Below are positions 44,971-53,749 of a stretch of DNA of 64,000 nucleotides, piece after piece. Positions within the stretch are counted from its first letter, which is position 1. The number at the start of each line of letters is the position of its first letter. The translations under genes and the position numbers were made by a program. Where the stretch lies: assembly GCF_018861295.1 (NCBI RefSeq), contig NZ_JAHLDM010000020.1, positions 1 to 64,000 of the forward strand, written 5' to 3'. The DNA comes from Clostridium_AD estertheticum_D. GTDB lineage: Bacteria > Bacillota > Clostridia > Clostridiales > Clostridiaceae. The notes beneath the pieces were generated by a model, which saw nothing but the letters and a program-made list of their open reading frames with translations, made no database searches and was not told the origin of the DNA.

Positions 44971-45828
44971 ATGAGAATAATATCCGAAAACAACCTATGT
45001 ATAAATAGACCATATATAAATTTAAAGAAACTACCAATAAGAAGTTCCTTAAGAGTTGGTGAAATTACTGAAACTGGCTTTAAGGGCACTTATATAATAA
45101 ATCAACATACGCAAAACTTATCCACTAATGAGAATTACATGTTACAATTTAGTAAAGGAATTCAAAAAATAACCCTTGATACTGAACTTCTCCATGGACT
45201 CTTATTAGTTGAAGTCAATTATTCATCTAAAAATAGTAACAAATCTTCTAAGTTCAAGGTTTACCTAGTTTTAGATAATATAAAATATTCCTTACCATTT
45301 AGTTCATTTAAGGATATTTACGATAACTGTATGAATATCTTATCTAAAGAACTTCAAGGTAAAGAAGAACTAACTTACATAAAAGAAAGCTTTGACAATT
45401 TAGAAAATGATGAAATCTCAGTAGATATAAAATTAAATTTAGAAAGATTACAAGAATTTAAAGATAAGGTAAACTACAAAAGAAATATATATTATTTTGT
45501 TATAAATAACATAACTTCAACTACTTCGAAATACGATATTAACGCTAAACCTAAAGATATACTAATAAGTAATACTTTAAAAGTTCTAAGATACGATTCT
45601 TCTACAAGATTATATATTATCCTAAAACCTATTGATAAAACAACTAAAACAAAATTAAATGTCACTGATATTATTTGTGACCTCGGTGAAATTGGTTTCC
45701 CAACCGTTAGCATATGCACGGCTTATGGACTCGGGAAATTATTAGATGTTAAAAATAATGTTATTCCAAATACTAATACATTATCATTATTTGCTAACAT
45801 ACTAGACCTTGCAATAGAAGTTTTATAA
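44971..45828 (+). CDS. Hypothetical protein, 285 residues
   Basis: Not recognised. Soluble, no signal peptide or membrane helix, mixed alpha/beta by appearance. Residues 1-60 include NLKKLPIRSSLRVGEITETGFKGTYIIN; the C-terminal half is LTI/V-rich with many lysines and asparagines. AAAGGAG precedes the ATG. It ends in a terminator shared with the convergent ABC-F gene. Single-gene unit. Beta-rich flagellar or hook-length-control like C-terminal segments are a possibility I cannot support further. Confidence 0.7.
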   Translation: MRIISENNLCINRPYINLKKLPIRSSLRVGEITETGFKGTYIINQHTQNLSTNENYMLQFSKGIQKITLDTELLHGLLLVEVNYSSKNSNKSSKFKVYLVLDNIKYSLPFSSFKDIYDNCMNILSKELQGKEELTYIKESFDNLENDEISVDIKLNLERLQEFKDKVNYKRNIYYFVINNITSTTSKYDINAKPKDILISNTLKVLRYDSSTRLYIILKPIDKTTKTKLNVTDIICDLGEIGFPTVSICTAYGLGKLLDVKNNVIPNTNTLSLFANILDLAIEVL

Positions 45829-45839
45829 AAGTGATATAT

Positions 45840-45874
45840 ATAAAGGAGCTAGAATTTATTCTAGCTCCTTTTTA
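45840..45874. terminator. Bidirectional terminator
   Basis: AAAGGAGCTAGAA and TTCTAGCTCCTTT pair around TTTA, with T-rich tails on both sides, between the convergent genes ending at 45828 and 45881. Confidence 0.9.
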
Positions 45875-45880
45875 TATAGA

Positions 45881-47437
45881 CTATATTATTTTAGTTGTCC
45901 ACTCTTCACAGTCCCATACATCAGTTACTACGTCTTGATAAAATTCTGGCTCATGACAAACTAGAAGTATACTTCCATTATATTCCTTCAAAGCTCTTTT
46001 TAACTCATCTTTTGCATCTACATCTAAATGATTGGTAGGCTCATCTAGTATTAATATATTAGTTTCTCTGTTTAGAAGTTTAGCAAGCCTTACCTTTGCT
46101 TGCTCTCCACCACTAAGCACAGTAACTTTACTTTCTATATGTTTTGTAGTAAGTCCACACTTAGCAAGTGCAGATCTTACCTGACCCTGAGTGAAGCTAG
46201 GGAATTCTTGCCAAAACTCTTCAATACAGTTATTTCGGTTAACTCCCTTTATTTCCTGTTCATAGTATCCTATATATTGATAATCTCCTAAGTTTGTATG
46301 ACCCGAAAGAGCTTTGATATCACCCATAAGACTCTTTAACAATGTTGTTTTCCCAACACCATTAGCACCAGTAAGCGCAATCTTTTGTCCTCTTTCCATA
46401 TACAAATCTAATGGCTTAGATAATGGGGTATCGTAACCAGTAACTAATTCCTTAGTTTTAAATATTATTTTTCCTGAAGCTCTTGCAGTTTTAAAGTTAA
46501 ACTGTGGTTTTGGTTTGTCTTGTACAATTTCCATTCTATCAATTTTATCTAATTTCTTTTGTCTCGATTTTGCCATTCCACTAGTAGAAGCTCTTGCTTT
46601 ATTTTTAGCAACAAAGACCTCAAGTCTAGTAATTTCCTTTTGTTGCCTTTCATAATCAGATTCCATCTGTAGCTTCTTAGCCTCATGAACTCTCAAAAAT
46701 TCATCATATGAACCTATATATCTAGTTAATTTTTTATTCTCTACATGGTATATTATATTGATTGCACCATCTAAAAATTCAATATCATGTGATATTAATA
46801 TAAATGCCTTATCATAATTTTGAAGATATCGCTTAAGCCACTCTACGTGTTGCTCATCTAAAAAGTTAGTAGGTTCATCAAGAAGTAGAACATCTGGTGC
46901 TTCTAGTAGAAGCTTTGCAAGGAGCACTTTTGTCCTTTGCCCTCCACTTAACTCTGCAACATCATTATCAAGCCCAACATCCTTAAGTCCAACTCCAGCT
47001 GCTACCTCATCTATCTTAGAATCAATGCCATAAAAACCGTTATTATCAAGTTGATCTTGAATTGTACCCATTCTATCCAATAATCTTTCTAATTCTTCAG
47101 GTGATGCCTCTGCCATCTTTTCTGTTACGCTAAGCATTTCCTCTTCTAAGTCAAAGAGATATTTAAAAGCATCTCTTAAAACATCCCTAATACTCTTGCC
47201 TTTTTCCAAAACAGTATGCTGATCCATGTATCCAACTCTGACGTTATTTGACCATTCAACATCGCCTTCATCTGGCATAAGCTTTCCGGTAATAATGTTC
47301 ATAAACGTTGATTTTCCTTCTCCATTTGCTCCTATAAGCGCTATGTGTTCTCCTTTAAGTAATCTAAAAGACACATCCTCAAATATTACTCTGTCGCCAA
47401 AACCATGGCTCATATTTTTAACTACTAATATACTCAT
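45881..47437 (-). CDS. ABC-F family ATPase (YkpA/YbiT-like)
   Basis: Soluble protein with two ABC domains and no membrane part, acting on the ribosome. Walker A GANGEGKST and signature LSGGQRTKV in the first half; GANGVGKTT and LSGGEQAKV in the second; both have DEPTN Walker B regions. The linker (about 240-310) is rich in charged residues and Arg/Lys (YERQQKEITRLEVFVAKNKARAS). 518 residues. It is closer to the YkpA/YbiT housekeeping group than to resistance proteins by the linker length, but that needs a tree. AAGGGG precedes the ATG. Confidence 0.9.
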   Translation of the reverse strand: MSILVVKNMSHGFGDRVIFEDVSFRLLKGEHIALIGANGEGKSTFMNIITGKLMPDEGDVEWSNNVRVGYMDQHTVLEKGKSIRDVLRDAFKYLFDLEEEMLSVTEKMAEASPEELERLLDRMGTIQDQLDNNGFYGIDSKIDEVAAGVGLKDVGLDNDVAELSGGQRTKVLLAKLLLEAPDVLLLDEPTNFLDEQHVEWLKRYLQNYDKAFILISHDIEFLDGAINIIYHVENKKLTRYIGSYDEFLRVHEAKKLQMESDYERQQKEITRLEVFVAKNKARASTSGMAKSRQKKLDKIDRMEIVQDKPKPQFNFKTARASGKIIFKTKELVTGYDTPLSKPLDLYMERGQKIALTGANGVGKTTLLKSLMGDIKALSGHTNLGDYQYIGYYEQEIKGVNRNNCIEEFWQEFPSFTQGQVRSALAKCGLTTKHIESKVTVLSGGEQAKVRLAKLLNRETNILILDEPTNHLDVDAKDELKRALKEYNGSILLVCHEPEFYQDVVTDVWDCEEWTTKII

Positions 47438-47704
47438 TTGTATTTCCCCTTACTTTAGTATGATTTTACATATTTATATTTTTTACATTTGTAATTATTT
47501 ACTTATTTATATTAATTTGATGTTATATATCAATTTCCGACTAAAAAAATAGTCCAGTATTTACATAATTATCTTTATTTCAATTATATATATAAAAATG
47601 GCACATACATAAGTGTAATTTATAATTGACCTTATGTCAAAACAAATTTTTATATATCATATTACAAATTAATTCTGTGTGGTATACTACTATAGATAAA
47701 TAAC

Positions 47705-47733
47705 TTGATAATTATAATTGAAACTGTTATAAA
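47705..47733 (+). promoter_or_regulatory. Sigma-A promoter of the rRNA methyltransferase gene
   Basis: TTGATA (47705-47710) and TATAAA (47728-47733) with 17-base spacing; the start of transcription would be near 47740. Confidence 0.65.
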
Positions 47734-47747
47734 AATATAAAACATAT

Positions 47748-47777
47748 GAAACATAATATATTTATATATTATGTTTC
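47748..47777 (+). promoter_or_regulatory. Perfect 14-bp stem-loop at the 5' end of the methyltransferase mRNA
   Basis: GAAACATAATATAT, TT, ATATATTATGTTTC. It would lie within the first ten or so bases of the transcript and ends about 15 bases before the Shine-Dalgarno AGGAGG. No T-run follows. It may protect the 5' end, bind a protein or control translation. Confidence 0.6.
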
Positions 47778-47803
47778 CTTAAAAAGCACAGGAGGAATTT
47801 AGA

Positions 47804-48982
47804 ATGGCTTGTAAATTTTACTTATATAAAGGAAGAGGTAGAAATTCAGAGAATGGACATCTTTGGATATATGCTAATGAAATTGAAAAATTTGATGGTG
47901 AATATGAAAATGGAGACATAATCGAAGTATATAATTTTAGAAATGAATTTATAGGAAAAGGTTATATAAACGATGTTTCTAAAATTGCCATAAGAATAAT
48001 GACAAGAGATATTCATGAAGAAATAGATGAAGAGTTTTTCAGAAAGAGGCTTCACGCTGCATGGGAATATAGAAAAACAGTTATAGATACTTCTAGCTGT
48101 AGATTTTTGTTTGGAGAAGCAGATTTTGTACCAGGCATGATAATAGACAAATATGAGGACTATTATGTTATTCAATCCTTAGCTCTTGGAATAGATAAAT
48201 ATAAAGGTATAGTAGTTAAGCTATTAACAGATGAATATGGTGCAAAGGGTGTTTATGAGCGAAGTGATGCTAAAGTACGTGATCTCGAAGGAATGGAGCA
48301 AACAAAAGGATTTTTAACGAAGCCTTTTGATACCACTATAGAAATTATTGAAAACGGAGTTAAATATGACGTTGACATTGAAAATGGTCAAAAGACTGGA
48401 TTTTTCTTAGATCAAAAGGAAAACAGGGCAGCTATTCAAAGATTATGTAAGGGTGCTGATGTTTTGGATTGTTTTACGCACACGGGTTCCTTTGCACTTA
48501 ATGCTGGTATCGCAGGAGCTAAAAGTGTACTTGGTGTAGATATATCTGAATATGCCGTAGAATTTTCAAGAAAGAATGCAGAACTTAATAATCTTTCCGG
48601 TATAGTTAAATTTGAATGCCACAATGCCTTTGATATATTAAGAGAATGGTCAAGAGAAGAAAAAAGACAATATGATGTAGTAATACTAGACCCACCAGCT
48701 TTCACAAAATCTCGTTCCACTATAGATGGTGCAACAAGGGGCTACAAAGAAATTAACCTACGTGGTATGAAATTAGTTAAGCCAGGCGGATATCTTGTAA
48801 CTTGCTCTTGCTCTCACTTTATGAAACCTGATATGTTTGCAGATACTATTGCTGATGCAGCTCTGGATGCTAAAAGAACACTTAGACAAGTAGAGTTCAG
48901 AACTCAAGCAGCAGATCATCCAATACTATGGAATTCTGATGAATCTTACTACTTAAAGTTCTACATATTCCAAGTGGTATAA
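47804..48982 (+). CDS. SAM-dependent 23S rRNA cytosine methyltransferase (RlmI-like)
   Basis: N-terminal PUA domain (residues 1-75: YKGRGRNSENGHLWIYANEI), then an EEHEE-type linker domain, then a Rossmann methyltransferase with VLDCFTHTGSFALNAG and the catalytic VVILDPPAFTKSR. The CSCSHFM segment carries cysteines of the m5C reaction. 392 residues fits RlmI, which methylates 23S rRNA. Target base inferred from family only. AGGAGG precedes the ATG. An R2 repeat begins four bases after the stop codon. Confidence 0.9.
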   Translation: MACKFYLYKGRGRNSENGHLWIYANEIEKFDGEYENGDIIEVYNFRNEFIGKGYINDVSKIAIRIMTRDIHEEIDEEFFRKRLHAAWEYRKTVIDTSSCRFLFGEADFVPGMIIDKYEDYYVIQSLALGIDKYKGIVVKLLTDEYGAKGVYERSDAKVRDLEGMEQTKGFLTKPFDTTIEIIENGVKYDVDIENGQKTGFFLDQKENRAAIQRLCKGADVLDCFTHTGSFALNAGIAGAKSVLGVDISEYAVEFSRKNAELNNLSGIVKFECHNAFDILREWSREEKRQYDVVILDPPAFTKSRSTIDGATRGYKEINLRGMKLVKPGGYLVTCSCSHFMKPDMFADTIADAALDAKRTLRQVEFRTQAADHPILWNSDESYYLKFYIFQVV

Positions 48983-48986
48983 ATCA

Positions 48987-49175
48987 AAAGGAGTATATTT
49001 TACTACAAATGCCTTCACTTCGCTAAGTAATTCTAAAATTTAGTTTATTTACATCTGCTAAAAACTCAAACTCGCTATCGCTCAAACACTGAGTTTTTTT
49101 AACGCAACTGTAAATAAACTAAATTAGAATTACTAATGCTTGTTCAAATGCATTTTACGTAATATATACTCCTTT
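48987..49175 (+). mobile_element. R2 repeat, copy A (MITE-like hairpin element)
   Basis: About 189 bases folding on itself over its whole length. The outer ends are AAAGGAGTATAT and ATATACTCCTTT. The arms AGTAATTCTAAAATTTAGTTT and revcomp TAGTAATTCTAATTTAGTTT pair. The centre is a terminator-like hairpin AAAAACTCA/TGAGTTTTTTT (49060-49100) with the conserved loop AACTCGCTATCGCTCAAAC. It lies directly after the methyltransferase stop and before the convergent comB. Confidence 0.75.
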
Positions 49176-49253
49176 ATTTCTTTTAAAACCATCTTTTCTT
49201 ATTAATATAATACAGTAATCTCCCTAACATATTACTCGCTATTTATGACCTAC

Positions 49254-49958
49254 TTATAATATAGTCCCATCTTTATATTCTGGAACAATGTCTATAATAT
49301 CTTTTTGACAGCAATATTCTAAATCTGAAGAAAGACCTAACTTCATAATTGTTTTATAGTGATTTGCATACTTTATAAAATTATGAATATCTTCATTATT
49401 TTTATAGATGTAATGCGAAGTTACAGCTATGTCTGTTAGCTCTATTTCTGCTAGTTTTAATATGTTGTCAATTATGTACCCACTACATAGAAAATCATCT
49501 ATAGAAAATTCACCATAAGTCCCCGCATTAACTATTACTACATCTTTATTTAAAGATACTATTCTGCTTGCAACAGCTTTGGCATTTAGCATTGCCCCTA
49601 TTAGGATGTTGCCAGCACCTTTGCATCCTTTTATAGCTTTAGTACCATTAGTAGTAGTCATAACAAGTGTTTTGCCTTCTATGGACTTCCTGGTGTATTC
49701 AAGTGGTGAGTTAGAATAGTGAAAACCTTCTATCTTCAATGCGTTTCTCTCTCCCCCAAGCATAAACTCTTCTTTACTATTTTTAACAATTCCAGATGCA
49801 TCCTCCACCGTCAGAACAGGAATTACACCTTTGCATCCATTATTCATTGCAGTAATTATTACACTAGTTGCCCTAAGCATATCTATAACTACTACAGTCT
49901 TATTTTTTATTTTTTCCTTCTTTATATCATCCGCAGAAATTATTATATCTATTTTCAT
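49254..49958 (-). CDS. comB: 2-phosphosulfolactate phosphatase
   Basis: ComB family: hydrolyses (2R)-2-phospho-3-sulfolactate to sulfolactate, known from coenzyme M synthesis. Present in many clostridia, where the role is unsettled. VIDMLRATSVIITAM, MLGGERNALKIEGFHYSNSP, TTTNGTKAI and NAGTYGEFSIDDFLCSG are family motifs. 234 residues is normal. AAGGGG precedes the ATG. It lies alone between two inverted copies of the R2 repeat; no other sulfolactate genes are near. Confidence 0.9.
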   Translation of the reverse strand: MKIDIIISADDIKKEKIKNKTVVVIDMLRATSVIITAMNNGCKGVIPVLTVEDASGIVKNSKEEFMLGGERNALKIEGFHYSNSPLEYTRKSIEGKTLVMTTTNGTKAIKGCKGAGNILIGAMLNAKAVASRIVSLNKDVVIVNAGTYGEFSIDDFLCSGYIIDNILKLAEIELTDIAVTSHYIYKNNEDIHNFIKYANHYKTIMKLGLSSDLEYCCQKDIIDIVPEYKDGTIL

Positions 49959-50464
49959 ATATCCTATCCCCTTTGTAATTATATTAGTTCTACGTTACCT
50001 AATATAATTATAGTACATATTTCTATTCATATTATCTCGTATACCGAAATTATTATATAAAGTTCCCCATGTATATGAGTTAATATTCATATAACAATAT
50101 TCTTAGGCCCTTATAAATAAACGCCACAAAGTTTATCGTTAAAGCCTTATTTCCCTTATAACAAATAAAAGACTCCACCTGGAGCATAACTCTCCTTATG
50201 AAGTCTTTACTATTTGATTTGCAATAAACTTTTTTTCATTAGAGAACGCTATCAAAAGTAAATATTGCGCAAAATGCATTTGAGCAAGCTTTAGTAATTC
50301 TTGATTTATTTTATTTATAGATGCGTAAAGAAAAATGCATGTTTGAGCAAATCGAGTTTGCATTTTTTAGCAACTATAAATAAAATAAATTTTAGAATTA
50401 CTTAGCGACGCGAAAGCATTCCAGCAATATATACTTTTCGATATAGCGCATCTAAGAAAAAAAG
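49959..50464. other. Region between comB and the PucR-type regulator
   Basis: About 500 bases. It holds an imperfect minus-strand terminator-like hairpin at about 50166-50207 (AAAGACT/AGTCTTT with inner GGAG/CTCC) and R2 copy B. No gene is seen. Confidence 0.5.
50254..50438 (-). mobile_element. R2 repeat, copy B, inverted relative to copy A
   Basis: About 185 bases with the same plan as copy A but opposite orientation. The ends are AAAAGTAAATATTGC and GCAATATATACTTTT. The central hairpin ATGCA/TGCAT (50331-50368) differs in sequence from that in copy A, but the pairing and the loop (AACTCG..GCTCAAAC on the minus strand) are kept. It lies 26 bases after the regulator gene. Confidence 0.75.
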
Positions 50465-51415
50465 TTACTCTACTTTATTTCCTTTCCATATCAAAAATGC
50501 TATAAGAAACACAGATGCATCTTTAAAATCTCTAATATCAAAATTTGTTTCTTTCTTAATCTTATCTAGTCTATAAATCAAGGTGTTCCTATGCACATAC
50601 AACTTTCTAGCAGCGTCACTTATATTAAGACCACAATCTACAAATTGCTCAATAGTTACTATTATTTGACTATCAAAAGCATCAAATTTATCTTTTAACA
50701 TGTATAACAGTTCCTGCTTAATTTTAGCATCTACATTATATACAATTTTCTCAAATAACATCTTATTATAATTAAATATATGATCTTTTATATCAAACTT
50801 TTTACCAAGTATCATACACTCGGCTGCATCATTATAGGCCTTCTTAATTCCCTTTATATCATAATTTATATCACCATAACTTACATAACATTCACAATAT
50901 AAATCAGATGAGATAGACTCCTTAATACTTTCTATATGTTCCTGTACTTCAGCAAATTGACCAATTACAATAATATTATCGTTATATATTAAACTCACGA
51001 CTTCCTCATTATCATATATTTGTTTTATAATGCTTAAAGCTTCATACTTGCTTCCATTAACACTTATTAATATGACATAACATCCATTTTTAAGAAAAGG
51101 CAAATTTATATTAATGTTATCAATTGAAATTTCCCTATTCTCTAGGATATCAATAACTGCCTGTTCCTTAGATAAAAAAAGTTGCATATACTTATTTTCA
51201 ATAGTATATTTGAGCAAAGCTGTACAATTTTCATACTGCTTTTCTAAACTAATTATGCCTTTAACTCTTCCAAGCATAATAGTAAAGCTAGTTATATGTG
51301 AATTTTTAATATCTAAGTCACTGATATATAGTGAATTACCATCCTCGGTAACTACATTAAATTGTATTTTAGAAGAATGACTTAAATTCTTTAAGAATTC
51401 AGTGAAATTGTACAT
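50465..51415 (-). CDS. PucR/CdaR-type transcriptional regulator
   Basis: 316 residues. The C-terminal 55 residues hold the PucR-type helix-turn-helix (FVDCGLNISDAARKLYVHRNTLIYRLDKIKKETNFDIRDFKDA). The middle (about 105-220) looks like the degenerate GGDEF-like domain of CdaR regulators. Effector unknown. It lies 13 bases after the ugpC-like gene, whose end overlaps the ribosome binding site AGGAGGTGA, so they are cotranscribed. The regulator may control a sugar-uptake system. Confidence 0.88.
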   Translation of the reverse strand: MYNFTEFLKNLSHSSKIQFNVVTEDGNSLYISDLDIKNSHITSFTIMLGRVKGIISLEKQYENCTALLKYTIENKYMQLFLSKEQAVIDILENREISIDNININLPFLKNGCYVILISVNGSKYEALSIIKQIYDNEEVVSLIYNDNIIVIGQFAEVQEHIESIKESISSDLYCECYVSYGDINYDIKGIKKAYNDAAECMILGKKFDIKDHIFNYNKMLFEKIVYNVDAKIKQELLYMLKDKFDAFDSQIIVTIEQFVDCGLNISDAARKLYVHRNTLIYRLDKIKKETNFDIRDFKDASVFLIAFLIWKGNKVE

Positions 51416-51428
51416 TTCCAGTCACCTC

Positions 51429-52538
51429 CTATACTACCGTGGTTTCAGTTTCTTTATCAAATATATGAATTTTATTTGCATCCAAAGCAATTTTAATTTT
51501 ATCTCCAACCTTAGCCATAGACGATCCGTTAACTCTTACGACAATATTTGTATCCCCTTTTGACATATAAATATTAGTCTCTGCTCCCATAAGCTCTACA
51601 ACCTCGACTTTAGCTTCTACAATTGCATCTTTATGTTCCTCAAGGAAAGTAATACCGTCATCAATATCTTCCGGTCTTATTCCCATTATAACAGTTTTAC
51701 CTATATAGGATTTTTCTCTTATAATTTTAGCTTTATCCTCTGGAAGCACTATAGTTTCATTATTAAAAGTAATGATAATTTTACCATTTTGCTCTAAAAT
51801 CTTAGCGTCCATAAAGTTCATTTGAGGACTTCCTATAAATCCAGCAACAAATATATTAACTGGGTGCTCATATATATTATGTGGAGTATCTACTTGTTGA
51901 ACTAGGCCATCTTTCATTACAACTATTCTTGTTCCCATTGTCATAGCTTCTGTTTGATCATGAGTTACATATACAAATGTTGTTTGAAGTTTATGATGTA
52001 GTTTTGATATTTCTGTTCTCATTTGTACTCTAAGTTTAGCATCTAAATTTGATAATGGCTCGTCCATTAAGAATACCTTCGGATTTCTAACTATTGCTCT
52101 TCCAAGTGCTACCCTTTGTCTTTGTCCACCTGATAATGCCTTTGGTTTTCTGTCAAGTAAATGTTCTATATCAAGCGTTTTAGCTACATCCGTAACCTTT
52201 TGTTTTATTTCATCTTTTGGCATTTTTCTTAGTTTTAACCCAAATGCCATGTTATCATATACAGTCATATGAGGATATAATGCATAGTTCTGAAAAACCA
52301 TTGCTATATCTCTATCCTTAGGTGCCACGTCATTTACGACTTTATCGCCAATATATATTTCACCTTTTGATATCTCTTCAAGACCTGCTATCATCCTTAA
52401 AGTTGTTGATTTACCACAACCTGACGGTCCTACAAAAACTATAAATTCTTTATCTTCTATTTCAAGATTAAAATCCTTAACCGCTGTTACATTACCATCA
52501 TAAATCTTGTATATGTGCCTTAATGATAAACTTGACAT
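51429..52538 (-). CDS. ugpC: ABC transporter ATP-binding protein for sugars or glycerol phosphate (MsmK/UgpC/MalK type)
   Basis: Complete CUT1-type ATPase: Walker A GPSGCGKSTT, Q-loop VFQNYALYPHMTV, signature LSGGQRQRVALGRAI, Walker B VFLMDEPLSNLDAKLR, H-loop THD. The C-terminal TOBE/MalK regulatory domain is present (GIRPEDI...IVVRV). 369 residues. No permease or binding-protein gene is near, so it is an orphan that probably serves several sugar transporters, as MsmK and MsmX do. It is followed by the PucR-type regulator. Confidence 0.93.
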   Translation of the reverse strand: MSSLSLRHIYKIYDGNVTAVKDFNLEIEDKEFIVFVGPSGCGKSTTLRMIAGLEEISKGEIYIGDKVVNDVAPKDRDIAMVFQNYALYPHMTVYDNMAFGLKLRKMPKDEIKQKVTDVAKTLDIEHLLDRKPKALSGGQRQRVALGRAIVRNPKVFLMDEPLSNLDAKLRVQMRTEISKLHHKLQTTFVYVTHDQTEAMTMGTRIVVMKDGLVQQVDTPHNIYEHPVNIFVAGFIGSPQMNFMDAKILEQNGKIIITFNNETIVLPEDKAKIIREKSYIGKTVIMGIRPEDIDDGITFLEEHKDAIVEAKVEVVELMGAETNIYMSKGDTNIVVRVNGSSMAKVGDKIKIALDANKIHIFDKETETTVV

Positions 52539-52704
52539 AATACATTCCCCCTATATGTTTGTTTTAAATGATTTTCAATATACGTATATTGTAATCCTTT
52601 AAATCATATTTATCTATTCTCAATACCCCCAAAAGTGGTGAAGTTAATTTGTAGAAAGACACAAATTGGTACTATAGTAATATAGGACTTATTTATTAAT
52701 ATTG

Positions 52705-53634
52705 TTAACCTATAAAATTTTTCCCTTGATATAAATCCAACTCCTTCATTTTATTATCTATAGCATTTAAGACTTCCCATTTTTTCAAACTCCACATAGG
52801 ACCTATTAACAACTCCCTTGGTGAGTCCCCTGTTAATCTATGAATAACCATATTAGGAGGAAGCATAGTAATTGTTTTGCAAATAATATCTACATACTCA
52901 TCTTGATTTAAAAATTCAAGTTTTTTTTGCTTATAGAGCTCAACCATAGGTGTATTTTCCATAAGATGAAGCAAATGTAGCTTTATACCCTTTATATCTT
53001 TATGTGAAACATAATCTATCGTTTTAAGCATATCCTGGGCACTTTCTCCAGGAAGTCCAAATATAGTATGAACCACCACATCAATATTTCTTTTATTAAG
53101 CTCAATCAAAGTCTCTTCAAATTTATGTAACTTATAACCCCTATTAATAATTTTTGCACTTTCATCAGAACTCGTCTGAAGTCCTAATTCTACCCACGTG
53201 TACACTTTGTGCGAATATTCCTCTATTAAGTCTAATACATCATTATCTAAACAATCAGGCCGTGTAGCTATAGCAAGTGCCACTACACCATCTTGTGATA
53301 CTGCTTCCTCATATTTTTCCCTTAACACATCAACACTTGCATATGTATTTGTATACGCCTGAAAATAAGCAATATACTTTCCGGATTTCCATTTCTTACT
53401 CATCATAATCTTTATATCTTCGAATTGTCTTGTAATAGAAAACTTTCTATTACCAGCGAAATCTCCGGAGCCCCTCTCGCTGCAAAACAGACACCCCCCA
53501 CTACTAATAGTTCCATCTCTATTAGGACAAGAAAAACCAGCATCTAAAGCAATTTTAAAAACCTTACTACCGAACTTTTCCCTTAAAAAATAATTTAAAC
53601 TAAAATATCTTTTATCATTCCATAAATTCTCCAC
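52705..53634 (-). CDS. Radical SAM protein, TIGR01212/YtqA family
   Basis: 309 residues. The [4Fe-4S] cluster motif is unusual in spacing: Cys36 (CPNRDG), then Cys48 and Cys51 (GGCLFC), as in the YtqA family rather than CxxxCxxC. GLQTSSDESAKIINRGY and HTIFGLPGES are radical SAM barrel segments. Substrate unknown; tRNA modification has been suggested for relatives. It starts at GTG behind AAGGAAG. Single gene. Confidence 0.9.
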   Translation of the reverse strand: MENLWNDKRYFSLNYFLREKFGSKVFKIALDAGFSCPNRDGTISSGGCLFCSERGSGDFAGNRKFSITRQFEDIKIMMSKKWKSGKYIAYFQAYTNTYASVDVLREKYEEAVSQDGVVALAIATRPDCLDNDVLDLIEEYSHKVYTWVELGLQTSSDESAKIINRGYKLHKFEETLIELNKRNIDVVVHTIFGLPGESAQDMLKTIDYVSHKDIKGIKLHLLHLMENTPMVELYKQKKLEFLNQDEYVDIICKTITMLPPNMVIHRLTGDSPRELLIGPMWSLKKWEVLNAIDNKMKELDLYQGKNFIG

Positions 53635-53749
53635 TAACGTCTTCCTTTCTTTTTTTAAAAATATTTAAACAAATAACTAGCCATTAGACTAGTTATCTGT
53701 TTTCTAAACTTATGTTAATTATACCTTATCTCCATAGTGAGTGTATTAA

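Larger units (their letters stand above)
47438..47803. other. Divergent region between the ABC-F and rRNA methyltransferase genes
   Basis: About 365 bases. It contains a promoter and 5' hairpin for the plus-strand gene (listed separately). The left part is AT-rich without a recognisable feature. Confidence 0.4.
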
